Both the position numbers and the translations under genes were made by a program. The notes under the pieces are model-generated. The model did not search any database. It was not told the origin of the DNA and saw only the letters and a list, made by a program, of their open reading frames with translations. This document shows, in pieces, positions 18,126-27,836 of a stretch of DNA of 64,000 bases (position 1 is the stretch's first letter; each line of letters starts with the position of its first letter). This DNA comes from Robiginitalea marina (lineage in GTDB: Bacteria; Bacteroidota; Bacteroidia; Flavobacteriales; Flavobacteriaceae), in the NCBI RefSeq assembly GCF_024006985.1, contig NZ_JAMXIB010000001.1, forward strand, positions 248,001 to 312,000, given 5' to 3'.

Positions 18126-18859
18126 GCGAGGCTCCCTTCCATATCAAACCCTTTGGCCGTGAGGCCCTTTTGCTGGAATGGCCGGCAGGGGTGTCCGAAG
18201 AAACCCTTATGGATGTCCTTGGGTTTATGCGCTATCTGCGCGACAACCACCTGCCTGAATCCGAATGGGAATTCATACCGGTGTATCATTCCCTTACCCT
18301 GATAAGCTATGGGAAGGAAAAGGACCTAGAAAGGGTAACCCGAAATCTGCCGGCCTGGTACCATGACTATCCAGGTCCGGGTACCCTATCTGCGCGGTGC
18401 TGGGAACTCCCCGTTTGCTATGATCCCCCTTTTGCCCCCGACCTGGAAGAAGTTGCCCGCATCCTCAATACCACGGAACCGGACCTTGTACGCAGCCATA
18501 CAGCCCAGCCTTACCGCGTTTTCGGCATTGGCTTCCTCCCCGGGTTCCTCTACCTTGGGGGCGTCCCGGAAACCCTGAGGCTCCCGAGGCGCGACCACCC
18601 CCGCCTGCGGGTACCGGCCGGCGCGGTGGGGCTGGCCGACCGCCAAACCGGGATTTACCCGCAGGAATCCCCGGGGGGTTGGCACCTTATTGGAAATTGC
18701 CCGGTTCCCCTCTTTAATCCGGAGGCGCAGCCCCCGTGTTTTATCTCCCCGGGGGACCAGGTGCGTTTCCGGGCGGTTAGCCCTGCGGAATATGAACTGC
18801 ACAAAATAGAGGGAGAAATAGGGATTTACAATTTCAGGGAAGGGGAGGGAAATGCTTAA
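18122..18859 (+). CDS. pxpB: 5-oxoprolinase subunit PxpB (KipI family)
   Basis: A 245-residue homologue of the KipI / allophanate hydrolase subunit 1 family, the B subunit of 5-oxoprolinase. Motifs are the N-terminal FGREALLLEWP, the central IPVYHSLTL, and the highly conserved GIGFLPGFLYLGGVPETLRLPRRDHPR-type region near residues 137-165, followed by PAGAVGLADRQTGIYP and SPGGWHLIGNCP. It overlaps pxpA by 4 bases and pxpC by 8 bases. In B. subtilis the homologue was first named as an inhibitor of KinA. The operon context here supports the metabolic role. Confidence 0.94.
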   Translation: MSEAPFHIKPFGREALLLEWPAGVSEETLMDVLGFMRYLRDNHLPESEWEFIPVYHSLTLISYGKEKDLERVTRNLPAWYHDYPGPGTLSARCWELPVCYDPPFAPDLEEVARILNTTEPDLVRSHTAQPYRVFGIGFLPGFLYLGGVPETLRLPRRDHPRLRVPAGAVGLADRQTGIYPQESPGGWHLIGNCPVPLFNPEAQPPCFISPGDQVRFRAVSPAEYELHKIEGEIGIYNFREGEGNA

Positions 18860-19691
18860 GATCATACAACCCGGATTCTATACCACCCTCCAGGACCTGG
18901 GGCGCTACCACTATCGGCAATACGGGGTTCCGGTATCGGGTGCCATGGACCAGGGCGCATTGCGGAGGGCTAATGCCCTGTTGGAGAATGAACCCGGAGC
19001 TGCTGCACTTGAAGTGACCATGAAAGGGCCGGAAGTGGAATTTACCACCCCTACCTTCCTGGTAGTTAGTGGCGCCCACCTCGAAGCCGAATTAAACGGG
19101 GAGCCTGTGGAAATGAACCGGGTTTACCAGGTCCCTGCCGGTTCCCATCTGAAATGCGGCCCGGTACTGCGCGGCCTCAGGGCGTACCTGGCCGTAAAAG
19201 GGGGGTTCCTCCCCGAAGTGAGGTTGGGGAGCCGGTCTTACTTTCCTCCGGTGACCCGACATAAATTCCTGGCCAGGGATTCGGAGCTTCCCTATGCTCC
19301 CTGTGAAGATTTTACGCCCAGGCTGCTCAAGTTGAATGCTGCGGATTCTTATGGGCAAAAGGAGGTGCGGGTCTGGCCGGGTCCGGAATTTGACCTGTTG
19401 AACCCCTCCCAGAAGGCCTGCTTATTCGAAACGGAATACCACCTGGCCAAAGAACACGACCGGATGGCCTGCCAGCTCGGACCGGCCATGGAGGGGATAG
19501 GCACCAGCATGATTACTTCAGCCACCTTACCGGGGACCGTACAACTGACCCCTGCAGGCAAACTACTGGTGTTGCTGAGGGATGGGCAGACTACGGGCGG
19601 GTATCCTCGGATTCTGCAACTCGATCCCGATTCCCTCGACCTGATGGGGCAAAAGAAATCAGGCGATGCGATACGGTTCCTCTGGGCCTGA
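18852..19691 (+). CDS. pxpC: 5-oxoprolinase subunit PxpC (KipA / biotin-dependent carboxyltransferase family)
   Basis: A 279-residue member of the allophanate hydrolase subunit 2 family. The N-terminus IIQPGFYTTLQDLGRYHYRQYG and PVSGAMDQGALRRANALL are diagnostic, as are LRAYLAVKGGF, RVWPGPE, and the C-terminal LLRDGQTTGGYPRI. It completes PxpABC. At 279 residues it is slightly shorter than many homologues (about 300) but shows no missing block. It ends two bases from the stop of the converging nitroreductase gene. Confidence 0.93.
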   Translation: MLKIIQPGFYTTLQDLGRYHYRQYGVPVSGAMDQGALRRANALLENEPGAAALEVTMKGPEVEFTTPTFLVVSGAHLEAELNGEPVEMNRVYQVPAGSHLKCGPVLRGLRAYLAVKGGFLPEVRLGSRSYFPPVTRHKFLARDSELPYAPCEDFTPRLLKLNAADSYGQKEVRVWPGPEFDLLNPSQKACLFETEYHLAKEHDRMACQLGPAMEGIGTSMITSATLPGTVQLTPAGKLLVLLRDGQTTGGYPRILQLDPDSLDLMGQKKSGDAIRFLWA

Positions 19692-19692
19692 T

Positions 19693-20418
19693 TCAGACCT
19701 GTCGGTAGACTTCCCCGAAAGGGAGGCGGAATCGGGGGCCATACACCCCATTTTCTTCGCGGATCCCGCAACCGATTACCATGTTGATTTCGGCCCCGGA
19801 CGGAAGGTCAAGAAGCTTCCGCAGACGCAGGGAATCAAAGCCTTCCATCGGGCAGGTGTCGAACCCAACGGCAGCCATGGAAATCATGAAGTTTTCGGCT
19901 GCCAGGGCTGCGCTTTTATGGGCGACGATCCTCAGGTCTGAAAGGCGTACCTGCCTGTAAACCGGCCTAAAGAGCCCCAACAGGCTGAAAAAAAGGTACC
20001 GGATCGCCCCAAGGATCCCGAAAAATTCCAGGTATAGCGTCGGGATGAGCTTGCGGTAATAATTCAGGGCGAAGGCTTTACGGCGTGGAGACGCCTCTGA
20101 CGCCGCGCTTTCAAATTGTGTTTTCAGGAATTCCAGGTTTGCCCCAGCCCTGCGCCTCCAGAGATCCCTGCGGCACACCACCACTACGATTTGCCGGGCG
20201 GTTTTGGCGGCGTTTTGGTTAAAGCAGCATGAAGCCACGGATTTAAGCGTTTCAGTGGAGGTAATATGAACAAATTCCCATAATTGCAGGTTGCTGCTGT
20301 TGGGGGCCAGGACGGCATTCTCGAGGCACCTGCGCACCACGGCAGCATCAATGGGGTCTTCCCGGTACACCCGAACCGACCTGCGGTAGGCAATCGCTTC
20401 ACTGACTGTTTTTTCCAT
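19693..20418 (-). CDS. nitroreductase family protein
   Basis: A 241-residue flavin-dependent oxidoreductase. The FMN-binding signature AIAYRRSVRVYRED opens the domain (residues ~8-21), followed by APNSSNLQLWEFVHI, a typical APSSxNxQPW-like motif, and AAENFMISMAAVGFDTCPMEGFD toward the C-terminus. I chose the ATG at 20418 (MEKTVSEAIAYRRS) over an upstream start at 20460, because the extra 14 residues have no family counterpart. A region around FLKTQFESAASEASPRRK and the hydrophobic LEFFGILGAIRYLFFSLLGLF is inserted relative to short nitroreductases and may lie at the membrane. The substrate is unknown. Confidence 0.83.
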   Translation of the reverse strand: MEKTVSEAIAYRRSVRVYREDPIDAAVVRRCLENAVLAPNSSNLQLWEFVHITSTETLKSVASCCFNQNAAKTARQIVVVVCRRDLWRRRAGANLEFLKTQFESAASEASPRRKAFALNYYRKLIPTLYLEFFGILGAIRYLFFSLLGLFRPVYRQVRLSDLRIVAHKSAALAAENFMISMAAVGFDTCPMEGFDSLRLRKLLDLPSGAEINMVIGCGIREENGVYGPRFRLPFGEVYRQV

Positions 20419-20649
20419 TAGGGGTATTTTTGGACTTGCAAGATACATAACCGGCAACACTTCCCGTCAATGCCCCCCGGGGCGGTTCGGACAAGCGGAA
20501 ATAAGGTGCGATACGCCCGGCAAAGTCTTGAATTGGATATGGTATTTTTAATGAGGCATGTGGCTGAATTACAGACAGATAGTCTTTTTTGCCTTTAAAT
20601 GACCCTCTTTTCAGGCTACTGATCGAAAACCCTCCCCCTGCCAAAGCCT

Positions 20650-20657
20650 TATCTTTG
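20650..20657 (+). promoter_or_regulatory. -7 box of the ilv operon
   Basis: TATCTTTG is a perfect TAnnTTTG match 45 bases before the ilvD ATG at 20703. The leader after it would be about 38 bases, too short for a classical attenuator. The rest of the 20419-20702 gap shows no gene. Confidence 0.5.
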
Positions 20658-20702
20658 GTAGCATCCAAACTAAAACGAATCCAGAAAAAGACCCTTAATC
20701 GA

Positions 20703-22379
20703 ATGCCTCTTAACAAGTATAGTAAAGCCATTACCCAGGACCCCACCCAACCGGCTGCACAGGCCATGCTTTATGCCATCGGGATGTCGGAGGAAGATTT
20801 TGACAAACCCCTGGTGGGCGTCGCCAGCACAGGGTATGAAGGGAACCCCTGTAACATGCACCTGAATGACCTGGCTAAATTCGTCAAGCAGGGTACCCTG
20901 GAGGAAGGCCTGGTAGGCCTTATTTTTAATACTATAGGCGTCAGTGACGGAATTTCCATGGGGACCAGCGGAATGCGGTACTCCCTGCCATCAAGGGATG
21001 TTATTGCCGATTCCATGGAAACTGTGGTGCAGGCCATGAATTACGATGGGCTGGTAACCGTGGTGGGCTGTGATAAAAATATGCCGGGCGCCCTGATGGC
21101 CATGATCCGGCTGAACAGGCCGTCTGTAATGCTCTACGGGGGCACCATTGCCTCCGGGTGCCTTAAGGACCAAAAACTCGATGTGGTTTCCGCCTTTGAA
21201 GCCTGGGGTCAGAAAGTGGCGGGCAGCATCGATGAAAAGCAGTTCAGGGATGTCATCCGAAACGCCTGCCCCGGGGCAGGTGCCTGCGGGGGGATGTATA
21301 CGGCCAATACTATGGCTTCTTCCATAGAAGCCCTGGGGATGTCGCTCCCGTACAGTTCCTCGAACCCGGCGGTGGGCCCGGAAAAGCAGGCTGATGCCAT
21401 CGCAGCCGGAAAGGCCCTGCGCAACCTTCTGGAACTGGACCTGAAACCCCTGGATATCATCACCCGCAAATCCCTGGAAAATGCAGTGCGCCTGATCGTG
21501 CTCCTGGGAGGTTCCACCAATGCAGTACTCCATTTTCTCGCCATTGCCCGCACCGCGGGAATCGAATTTACCCTCGATGACTTCCAGCGAATCAGCGACA
21601 AGACCCCTTTCCTGGCCGATTTAAAACCCAGCGGGAAATACCTCATGGAGGACGTCCACAGGGTAGGGGGCATCCCGGCGGTGCTGAAATTCATGCTGGA
21701 ACACGACATGCTCCACGGCGATTGCATGACGGTAACCGGCAAGACCCTGGAAGAAAATCTGAAATCGGTGCCTGGCCTGGCCAGTGGGCAAAAGGTGATC
21801 CACCCGTTGGATGCCCCCATTAAACCCACGGGCCACCTGAGGATCCTGTATGGAAACCTGGCTTCAGAAGGTGCAGTGGCCAAAATCACCGGGAAGGAAG
21901 GCCTGAGGTTCGAAGGACCTGCCCGAGTCTTTGAAAGTGAATTCGACGCCAACACCGGTATCGGGGAAGGAAAAGTGCGGCCCGGCGAGGTGGTGGTCAT
22001 ACGCTATGAAGGCCCGAAAGGCGGGCCCGGTATGCCGGAAATGTTGAAACCCACCAGCGCCATTATGGGGGCTGGCCTGGGCAAGGAGGTTGCCCTGATC
22101 ACCGATGGCCGGTTTTCCGGCGGTACCCATGGCTTTGTAGTGGGCCATGTGACCCCTGAGGCCCAGGATGGGGGCGTTATTGCCCTGGTACAGGACGGGG
22201 ATATTATCACCATCGATGCAGAAAAAAACACCCTTTCGGTAGCGCTTTCCCCCGAAGCGCTGCAACAACGCAGGGAAAAATGGAATCCTCCGGCCCTGAA
22301 AGTCGGGCGGGGCTCCCTCTATAAATATGCCAAAACCGTCTCTTCCGCTTCACAGGGATGTGTTACGGATGAATTTTAA
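20703..22379 (+). CDS. ilvD: dihydroxy-acid dehydratase
   Basis: A 558-residue Fe-S enzyme that dehydrates 2,3-dihydroxy-isovalerate and -methylvalerate, the third common step of valine and isoleucine synthesis. Fe-S cysteines lie in [16 protein letters not shown] and [13 protein letters not shown], and other signatures are [20 protein letters not shown] and [21 protein letters not shown] chose the ATG at 20703 ([12 protein letters not shown]). The frame is open to 20589, but the -7 box at 20650 lies inside that extension. It is the first gene of ilvD-ilvB-ilvN-ilvC-gapN, with 22 bases to ilvB. Confidence 0.96.
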   Translation: MPLNKYSKAITQDPTQPAAQAMLYAIGMSEEDFDKPLVGVASTGYEGNPCNMHLNDLAKFVKQGTLEEGLVGLIFNTIGVSDGISMGTSGMRYSLPSRDVIADSMETVVQAMNYDGLVTVVGCDKNMPGALMAMIRLNRPSVMLYGGTIASGCLKDQKLDVVSAFEAWGQKVAGSIDEKQFRDVIRNACPGAGACGGMYTANTMASSIEALGMSLPYSSSNPAVGPEKQADAIAAGKALRNLLELDLKPLDIITRKSLENAVRLIVLLGGSTNAVLHFLAIARTAGIEFTLDDFQRISDKTPFLADLKPSGKYLMEDVHRVGGIPAVLKFMLEHDMLHGDCMTVTGKTLEENLKSVPGLASGQKVIHPLDAPIKPTGHLRILYGNLASEGAVAKITGKEGLRFEGPARVFESEFDANTGIGEGKVRPGEVVVIRYEGPKGGPGMPEMLKPTSAIMGAGLGKEVALITDGRFSGGTHGFVVGHVTPEAQDGGVIALVQDGDIITIDAEKNTLSVALSPEALQQRREKWNPPALKVGRGSLYKYAKTVSSASQGCVTDEF

Positions 22380-22401
22380 GCAACAAGCAAGGCAGTCAGT
22401 C

Positions 22402-24135
22402 ATGGAACATGTAAAAACCAAAGAACAAGGACAGGTCGCTGCATCCCCTATGCGGATCAGTGGGGCCGAGGCCATAATCCAATGCCTCCTCGCAGAAGGG
22501 GTTGACCTGATTTACGGGTACCCGGGAGGAGCCATAATGCCTGTTTATGATGAACTCTATAAGTTTCAGGACCGCCTGCGCCACGTGCTGACCCGCCATG
22601 AACAGGCCGCTGCCCATGCTGCCCAGGGCTATGCCCGGGTCAGTGGCAGGGTAGGGGTGGCCATGGCAACCTCCGGGCCGGGGGCGACAAACCTGGTCAC
22701 TGGCCTGGCCGATGCCCAGATCGATTCTACCCCGGTGGTCTGCATTACGGGACAGGTCTCTCGGCACCTGCTCGGTTCGGATGCCTTTCAGGAAACAGAC
22801 ATCATTGGGATCTCCACCCCAATCACGAAGTGGAATTACCAGATAACCAAAGCTTCGGAAATCCCCGAAATCATGGCCAAGGCCTTTTTTATTGCCCGTT
22901 CGGGCAGGCCCGGCCCCGTTTTGGTTGACATTACGAAAAACGCCCAGTTCGATGAGCTGGATTTCCAGTACCAACCCTGCAGGGGGGTCCGGAGCTATAA
23001 CCCGGTGCCGAAGCCTGATATGGAAGCGATCAGGGCGGCTGCCACCCTGATCAACCAGGCCAAAAAGCCTTATATCGTGTACGGCCAGGGGGTGATCCTG
23101 GGGAAGGCTGAGGCAGAATTGAAGGCCCTGGTGGAAAAAGCCGGGATCCCTGCGGCATGGACCATCCTTGGGCTTTCCGCCATGGATTCGGACCACCCAC
23201 TGAATGTGGGCATGGTGGGCATGCATGGAAACTACGGGCCCAATGTGCTGACCAATGAATGCGATGTCCTTGTCGCCATCGGGATGCGATTTGACGACCG
23301 GGTAACCGGCAACCTCGAAACCTATGCCAAACAGGCAAAGGTCATCCACTTTGAAATAGATCCCGCAGAGGTAAACAAAAATGTACATGCCGACGTGGCC
23401 GTCCTGGGGAATGCCCGGGAAACGCTCGGCCTGCTGCTGCCCCTGATCCGGGAAAACTCCCACGAAGAATGGGTGGGGGAGTTCCACAAAAAATACCAGG
23501 AAGAATACCAGGCGGTTATTGAAGGGGATATCCATCCGACAAAGCCCGGGCTGACCATGGGCGAAGTGGTAACCGAAATCAACCGGGCCACAGGTCACCG
23601 CGCCGTGATCGTAACGGACGTGGGGCAGCACCAGATGGTGACCTGCCGGTATGCCAAATTCCGGGACACCAAAAGTAATATCACCTCAGGAGGCCTGGGA
23701 ACAATGGGCTTTGCCCTTCCTGCGGCCATAGGCGCTAAAATGGGGGCCATGGACCGCGAAGTGGTGGCGGTGATCGGAGATGGCGGCTACCAGATGACCA
23801 TTCAGGAACTGGCCACTATTTTCCAGAATAAATTACCCGTGAAAATCGTGGTATTGAACAACGACTTCCTGGGGATGGTGCGCCAGTGGCAGGAGCTCTT
23901 CTTTGATAGCCGCTATGCGTCTACCGTAATGGTGAACCCTGATTTTGTAAAAATCGCAGAGGGGTATTACCTGAAAGCCCGTCGGGTCGATAAGCGGGAA
24001 GAACTGGCTGAAGCCGTGCAGGAGATGATTTCCTCTAAGGAAGCGTATTTCCTGGAGGTACGGGTGGAAAAGGAAGACAACGTGTTTCCCATGATTCCCT
24101 CGGGGGCTTCCGTATCTGACATCCGCCTGAAATAA
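22402..24135 (+). CDS. ilvB: acetolactate synthase, large (catalytic) subunit
   Basis: A 577-residue thiamine-diphosphate enzyme that condenses two pyruvates, or pyruvate with 2-oxobutyrate. The N-terminal domain carries GAEAIIQCLLAEGVDLIYGYPGG and the catalytic glutamate in RHEQAAAHAAQGYAR. The ThDP-binding motif in the C-terminal domain is GDGGYQMTIQELATIFQNKLPVKIVVLNN-like (GDG...NN). QVSRHLLGSDAFQETD and the MVRQWQELFF segment are typical of biosynthetic synthases. The chosen ATG at 22402 gives MEHVKTKEQGQ; an alternative is MRISGAEA, 16 residues further in. The regulatory subunit follows. Confidence 0.96.
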   Translation: MEHVKTKEQGQVAASPMRISGAEAIIQCLLAEGVDLIYGYPGGAIMPVYDELYKFQDRLRHVLTRHEQAAAHAAQGYARVSGRVGVAMATSGPGATNLVTGLADAQIDSTPVVCITGQVSRHLLGSDAFQETDIIGISTPITKWNYQITKASEIPEIMAKAFFIARSGRPGPVLVDITKNAQFDELDFQYQPCRGVRSYNPVPKPDMEAIRAAATLINQAKKPYIVYGQGVILGKAEAELKALVEKAGIPAAWTILGLSAMDSDHPLNVGMVGMHGNYGPNVLTNECDVLVAIGMRFDDRVTGNLETYAKQAKVIHFEIDPAEVNKNVHADVAVLGNARETLGLLLPLIRENSHEEWVGEFHKKYQEEYQAVIEGDIHPTKPGLTMGEVVTEINRATGHRAVIVTDVGQHQMVTCRYAKFRDTKSNITSGGLGTMGFALPAAIGAKMGAMDREVVAVIGDGGYQMTIQELATIFQNKLPVKIVVLNNDFLGMVRQWQELFFDSRYASTVMVNPDFVKIAEGYYLKARRVDKREELAEAVQEMISSKEAYFLEVRVEKEDNVFPMIPSGASVSDIRLK

Positions 24136-24183
24136 ATAGATTCAAAACCCGGTTCAAGCGGGAAACTAATACCAGTTTGAGGT

Positions 24184-24723
24184 ATGGAAAATAAATTGTT
24201 TACCATCTCGGTGTATTCCGAAAATAATGTGGGGCTGCTGAACCGCATCTCGGGAATATTCCTGAAGCGACACATCAATATAGAGAGCTTAAATGTTTCT
24301 AAATCAGAAATTGAAGGGGTTTCAAAATTCACTATAGTGGTTAACACTACGGAATCATGGACCCGAAAGATCGTCACGCAGATTGAAAAACAGATCGAGG
24401 TGATCAAGGCATTTTACCATACCGATGAGGAGACCATCTTCCAGGAAACAGCACTGTTCAAGATCGCTTCCCACCTGCTTTTTGACGAGCGCCAGATTCA
24501 GAACATCATCAAAGAAAGCCATAGTCAGATCGTTACCGTGAGCAGGGAGTTTTTCGTACTGGCCAAAACCGGGCGCCGCCACGAAATCGACGAAATGTAC
24601 CACGAATTGGAACCCTTCGGGATTATGCAATTTGTGCGTTCCGGAAGGATCGCCGTGAGCAAGGCAGAGATGCAGATCACCCCCCTGCTGGCGAAGTTCC
24701 AGCACTCAGAAACTGAAAACTAA
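24184..24723 (+). CDS. ilvN: acetolactate synthase, small (regulatory) subunit
   Basis: A 179-residue regulatory partner of IlvB. The N-terminal ACT domain reads FTISVYSENNVGLLNRISGIFLKR, followed by HINIESLNVSKSE, the typical valine-binding ACT pattern. The C-terminal domain (HEIDEMYHELEPFGIMQFVRSGRIAV) matches the ALS_ss_C fold. It should confer valine feedback inhibition and full activity on IlvB. It lies 48 bases after ilvB and 23 bases before ilvC. The base composition of its first third is visibly more A+T-rich than neighbouring genes, with no sign of disruption. Confidence 0.95.
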   Translation: MENKLFTISVYSENNVGLLNRISGIFLKRHINIESLNVSKSEIEGVSKFTIVVNTTESWTRKIVTQIEKQIEVIKAFYHTDEETIFQETALFKIASHLLFDERQIQNIIKESHSQIVTVSREFFVLAKTGRRHEIDEMYHELEPFGIMQFVRSGRIAVSKAEMQITPLLAKFQHSETEN

Positions 24724-24746
24724 CCTTAATATAAAAGATTCAGAAC

Positions 24747-26222
24747 ATGGCAAATTACTTCAACACCCTTTCCTTACGGGAAAAACTGGAGCAGCTCGGC
24801 AAGTGCCGTTTTATGGAGGCTTCGGAATTTTCAGACGGGGTATCCGCATTGAAGGGCAAGAAGATCGTGATTATTGGTTGTGGGGCCCAGGGCCTGAACC
24901 AGGGGTTGAATATGAGGGATTCAGGCCTGGATATTTCCTATGCCCTTCGGCCTGAGGCGATAAGTGGGAAAAGGGCCTCCTTTATGAATGCCACTGAAAA
25001 CGGTTTCGAGGTGGGTACCTATGAAACCCTGGTTCCCCGGGCTGACCTGGTGATTAACCTCACTCCCGACAAACAGCATACCGCTGTGGTCGGTGCGGTA
25101 ATGCCCCTTATGAAGAAAGGGGCGACCCTTTCCTATTCCCATGGTTTCAATATCGTGGAAGAGGGGACTCAAATCCGCAAAGACCTGACCGTAATTATGG
25201 TGGCTCCCAAAAGCCCCGGGTCTGAAGTACGGGAGGAATATAAGCGGGGCTTCGGTGTGCCGACCCTGATTGCCGTACACCCCGAAAACGACCCTGAGGG
25301 CAAGGGCCTTGCCCTCGCGAAGGCGTACGCAGCCGCCACCGGCGGGCACCGGGCCGGGGTGCTGGAGTCATCCTTTGTTGCCGAAGTAAAGTCGGACCTG
25401 ATGGGGGAGCAAACCATCCTCTGCGGCCTGCTCCAAACGGGTTCCATATTGTGTTTCGATAAGATGTTGGAGGAGGGCATAACCCCCGGATATGCCGCAA
25501 AATTGATCCAGTACGGGTGGGAGGCCATCACGGAGGGCCTGAAATACGGGGGGATCACCAATATGATGGACCGCCTGTCAAACCCGGCTAAAATAAAGGC
25601 CTTTGAACTTTCGGAGCAGCTCAAGGACCTGATGCGCCCGCTTTTCAGAAAGCATATGGACGACATCATGAGCGGACATTTTTCAGGCACCATGATGGAA
25701 GACTGGGCCAACGGGGATGCCGACCTGTTGCGCTGGAGGGCTGCCACCGCCGAAACCCGGTTTGAAAAGACAGAGGCCAGCCCCGACCCGATCAGCGAAC
25801 AGGAATACTATGACCGCGGGGTGCTGCTGGTTGCTTTTGTCAGGGCCGGGGTGGAACTCGCCTACGAGTCCATGACCGAATCGGGGATTATCGGGGAGTC
25901 GGCTTATTACGAGTCCCTCCACGAAACACCCCTGATCGCCAATACGATTGCCCGGAAAAAGCTTTATGAGATGAACCGGGTCATTTCCGACACAGCAGAA
26001 TATGGTTGCTACCTTTTCGACCACGCCTGTAAACCCCTGCTGGCCGGATTTATGAAAGAAGTCAGCTCAGAGGTCATCGGCAAGGTCTACGGGGAGGGCC
26101 GGGGCACCGGGGTGGACAATGCCCGCCTGATAGCGGTAAACAATGCTATCCGGAACCATCCGGTAGAAACCGTCGGGGCCCGCCTCAGGGCATCCATGAC
26201 CGCCATGAAACCCATACTCTAG
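24747..26222 (+). CDS. ilvC: ketol-acid reductoisomerase (class II, long form)
   Basis: A 491-residue NADPH-dependent enzyme that isomerises and reduces acetolactate or acetohydroxybutyrate. The Rossmann motif is [21 protein letters not shown] ([12 protein letters not shown]), and the nucleotide-phosphate loop is [14 protein letters not shown], which fits NADPH preference. The length matches the plant/enterobacterial class II enzyme, with duplicated C-terminal helical domains, rather than the ~330-residue class I form. Acidic metal ligands are expected in the [11 protein letters not shown] segment. Its NADPH need is notable because gapN follows after 19 bases. Confidence 0.96.
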   Translation: MANYFNTLSLREKLEQLGKCRFMEASEFSDGVSALKGKKIVIIGCGAQGLNQGLNMRDSGLDISYALRPEAISGKRASFMNATENGFEVGTYETLVPRADLVINLTPDKQHTAVVGAVMPLMKKGATLSYSHGFNIVEEGTQIRKDLTVIMVAPKSPGSEVREEYKRGFGVPTLIAVHPENDPEGKGLALAKAYAAATGGHRAGVLESSFVAEVKSDLMGEQTILCGLLQTGSILCFDKMLEEGITPGYAAKLIQYGWEAITEGLKYGGITNMMDRLSNPAKIKAFELSEQLKDLMRPLFRKHMDDIMSGHFSGTMMEDWANGDADLLRWRAATAETRFEKTEASPDPISEQEYYDRGVLLVAFVRAGVELAYESMTESGIIGESAYYESLHETPLIANTIARKKLYEMNRVISDTAEYGCYLFDHACKPLLAGFMKEVSSEVIGKVYGEGRGTGVDNARLIAVNNAIRNHPVETVGARLRASMTAMKPIL

Positions 26223-26241
26223 TTTTAAAGCGAAGCAAAGC

Positions 26242-27831
26242 ATGAAGAACCTTCCCCCTGTCCCCGAGAAATACCAGTTGCCCGAGCCTGTTGCACAGCG
26301 TCATTATTTGGTTGGGGGAACCCTCAAATCCTGGGGGGGACCGGTTACCGAAGTCTATTCCTCCATTTCCACAACTCCGTCGTACCAGCCCACCCTGTTG
26401 GGGAGTATCCCCGATATGGGGGAAGAAGCGGCCCATGAAGCCCTTGAGGCTGCCCTGAACGCCTACGACAAGGGAAAAGGGGTATGGCCCACGATGAAGG
26501 TCAGGGACCGGATCGCCTGTATGGAAAAATTCCTGAAACAGATGATTACCCAAAGGGAACCGGTGGTACGCCTGCTGATGTGGGAAATCGGGAAGTCCCT
26601 GCCGGATTCCGAGAAGGAGTTTGACCGCACCGTGGAATACATCCGCGATACCCTGGAGGAATACAAGCAACTCGACCGCGATTGCGCCCGGTTTAAAAAA
26701 GCGGAAGGGGTGTATGCCCATATCCGCCGGGGGCCCCTTGGGGTGGTGCTTTGCCTTGGGCCTTACAATTACCCGCTGAACGAGACGTTTGCCCTGCTGA
26801 TCCCGGCTATTATCATGGGGAATACCACCATCTTCAAGCCCGCCAAACACGGGGTTTTACTGATTACCCCCTTGTTGGAAGCTTTCCGCAACAGCTTTCC
26901 CAAAGGGGTGGTAAACATTTTATTCGGACGGGGGAGGGCCGTGGCCGGGCCGATTATGAAAACCGGAAAAGTAGACGTCCTGGCCCTTATTGGCAACAGC
27001 CTTTCCGCCAATGCGTTGCAGGAACAGCACCCGAAGAGCAACCGGTTGCGGTTGGTCCTGGGCCTGGAGGCAAAGAACCCGGCCATTATTATGCCCGATG
27101 CAGACCTTGACCTGACCCTTCAGGAGTGCCTTGCCGGGACACTTTCCTTCAATGGCCAGCGGTGTACCGCCCTGAAGATCGTCTACGTCCATGAAGACGT
27201 GCGGGAGAAATTCCTATCAGCCTTCAGCGAAGCTGTGGACGCTCTTAAATTCGGCAATCCCTGGGACGAGGGGGTAAAACTAACCCCCCTGCCGGAACCC
27301 GGAAAGCCCGACTATATCCAGGAGCTCATAGATGATGCCCTTGCCAGGGGGGCGAAGATCATGAACGCAAAAGGAGGGCAACGCACCGAGAATTTTATTT
27401 GGCCGGCCGTGCTATACCCGGTCACCCGTGACATGCGCGTCTACCAGGAAGAACAGTTCGGGCCGGTAATCCCGGTCGTGTCTTTCCGTGAAATCGACGA
27501 ACCCCTCGATGATATGGCGTCCAGCAATTACGGGCAGCAGGTAAGCCTTTTTGGGAAAGATGTGTACACCCTGGCCCCCCTTATCGATACCCTGGCCAAC
27601 CTCGTTTGCCGCGTAAACCTGAACAGCTCCTGTCAGCGCGGCCCCGACGTCTATCCCTTTACGGGGCGCAAAGATTCTGCCCAGTCCACCCTGAGCGTAC
27701 ACGACGCCCTGCGGTCATTTTCCATCAGGACCTTTGTCGCCTTTAAGGACAACCCACTGAACACGGAAACCGTCGAAAAACTCCTGGAAACCAAGCTTTC
27801 CAACTTCATCAGCACCGATTACCTGTTGTAG
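26242..27831 (+). CDS. gapN: NADP-dependent non-phosphorylating glyceraldehyde-3-phosphate dehydrogenase (GapN-like)
   Basis: A 529-residue aldehyde dehydrogenase. Its catalytic cysteine is Cys308 in [10 protein letters not shown], and the general-base region is [47 protein letters not shown] and [25 protein letters not shown] are the sequence features I associate with GapN. GapN oxidises glyceraldehyde 3-phosphate directly to 3-phosphoglycerate and makes NADPH. The protein is somewhat longer than the ~475-residue streptococcal enzyme because of an N-terminal extension. It lies 19 bases after ilvC and so is probably in the ilv operon. Assignment within the aldehyde dehydrogenase superfamily is good but not certain. 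Confidence 0.82.
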   Translation: MKNLPPVPEKYQLPEPVAQRHYLVGGTLKSWGGPVTEVYSSISTTPSYQPTLLGSIPDMGEEAAHEALEAALNAYDKGKGVWPTMKVRDRIACMEKFLKQMITQREPVVRLLMWEIGKSLPDSEKEFDRTVEYIRDTLEEYKQLDRDCARFKKAEGVYAHIRRGPLGVVLCLGPYNYPLNETFALLIPAIIMGNTTIFKPAKHGVLLITPLLEAFRNSFPKGVVNILFGRGRAVAGPIMKTGKVDVLALIGNSLSANALQEQHPKSNRLRLVLGLEAKNPAIIMPDADLDLTLQECLAGTLSFNGQRCTALKIVYVHEDVREKFLSAFSEAVDALKFGNPWDEGVKLTPLPEPGKPDYIQELIDDALARGAKIMNAKGGQRTENFIWPAVLYPVTRDMRVYQEEQFGPVIPVVSFREIDEPLDDMASSNYGQQVSLFGKDVYTLAPLIDTLANLVCRVNLNSSCQRGPDVYPFTGRKDSAQSTLSVHDALRSFSIRTFVAFKDNPLNTETVEKLLETKLSNFISTDYLL

Positions 27832-27836
27832 GGAAC

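Noticed and set aside
20600-20623. A short frame (MTLFSGY) upstream of ilvD as an attenuator leader peptide.
   Set aside because: It lies upstream of the best ilv -7 box, so it would not be on the mRNA, and it carries only one branched-chain codon.
22396-23631. A 411-codon open frame antisense to ilvB.
   Set aside because: ilvB is complete and conserved throughout. The antisense product is His/Gly/Pro-rich and matches nothing I recognise.
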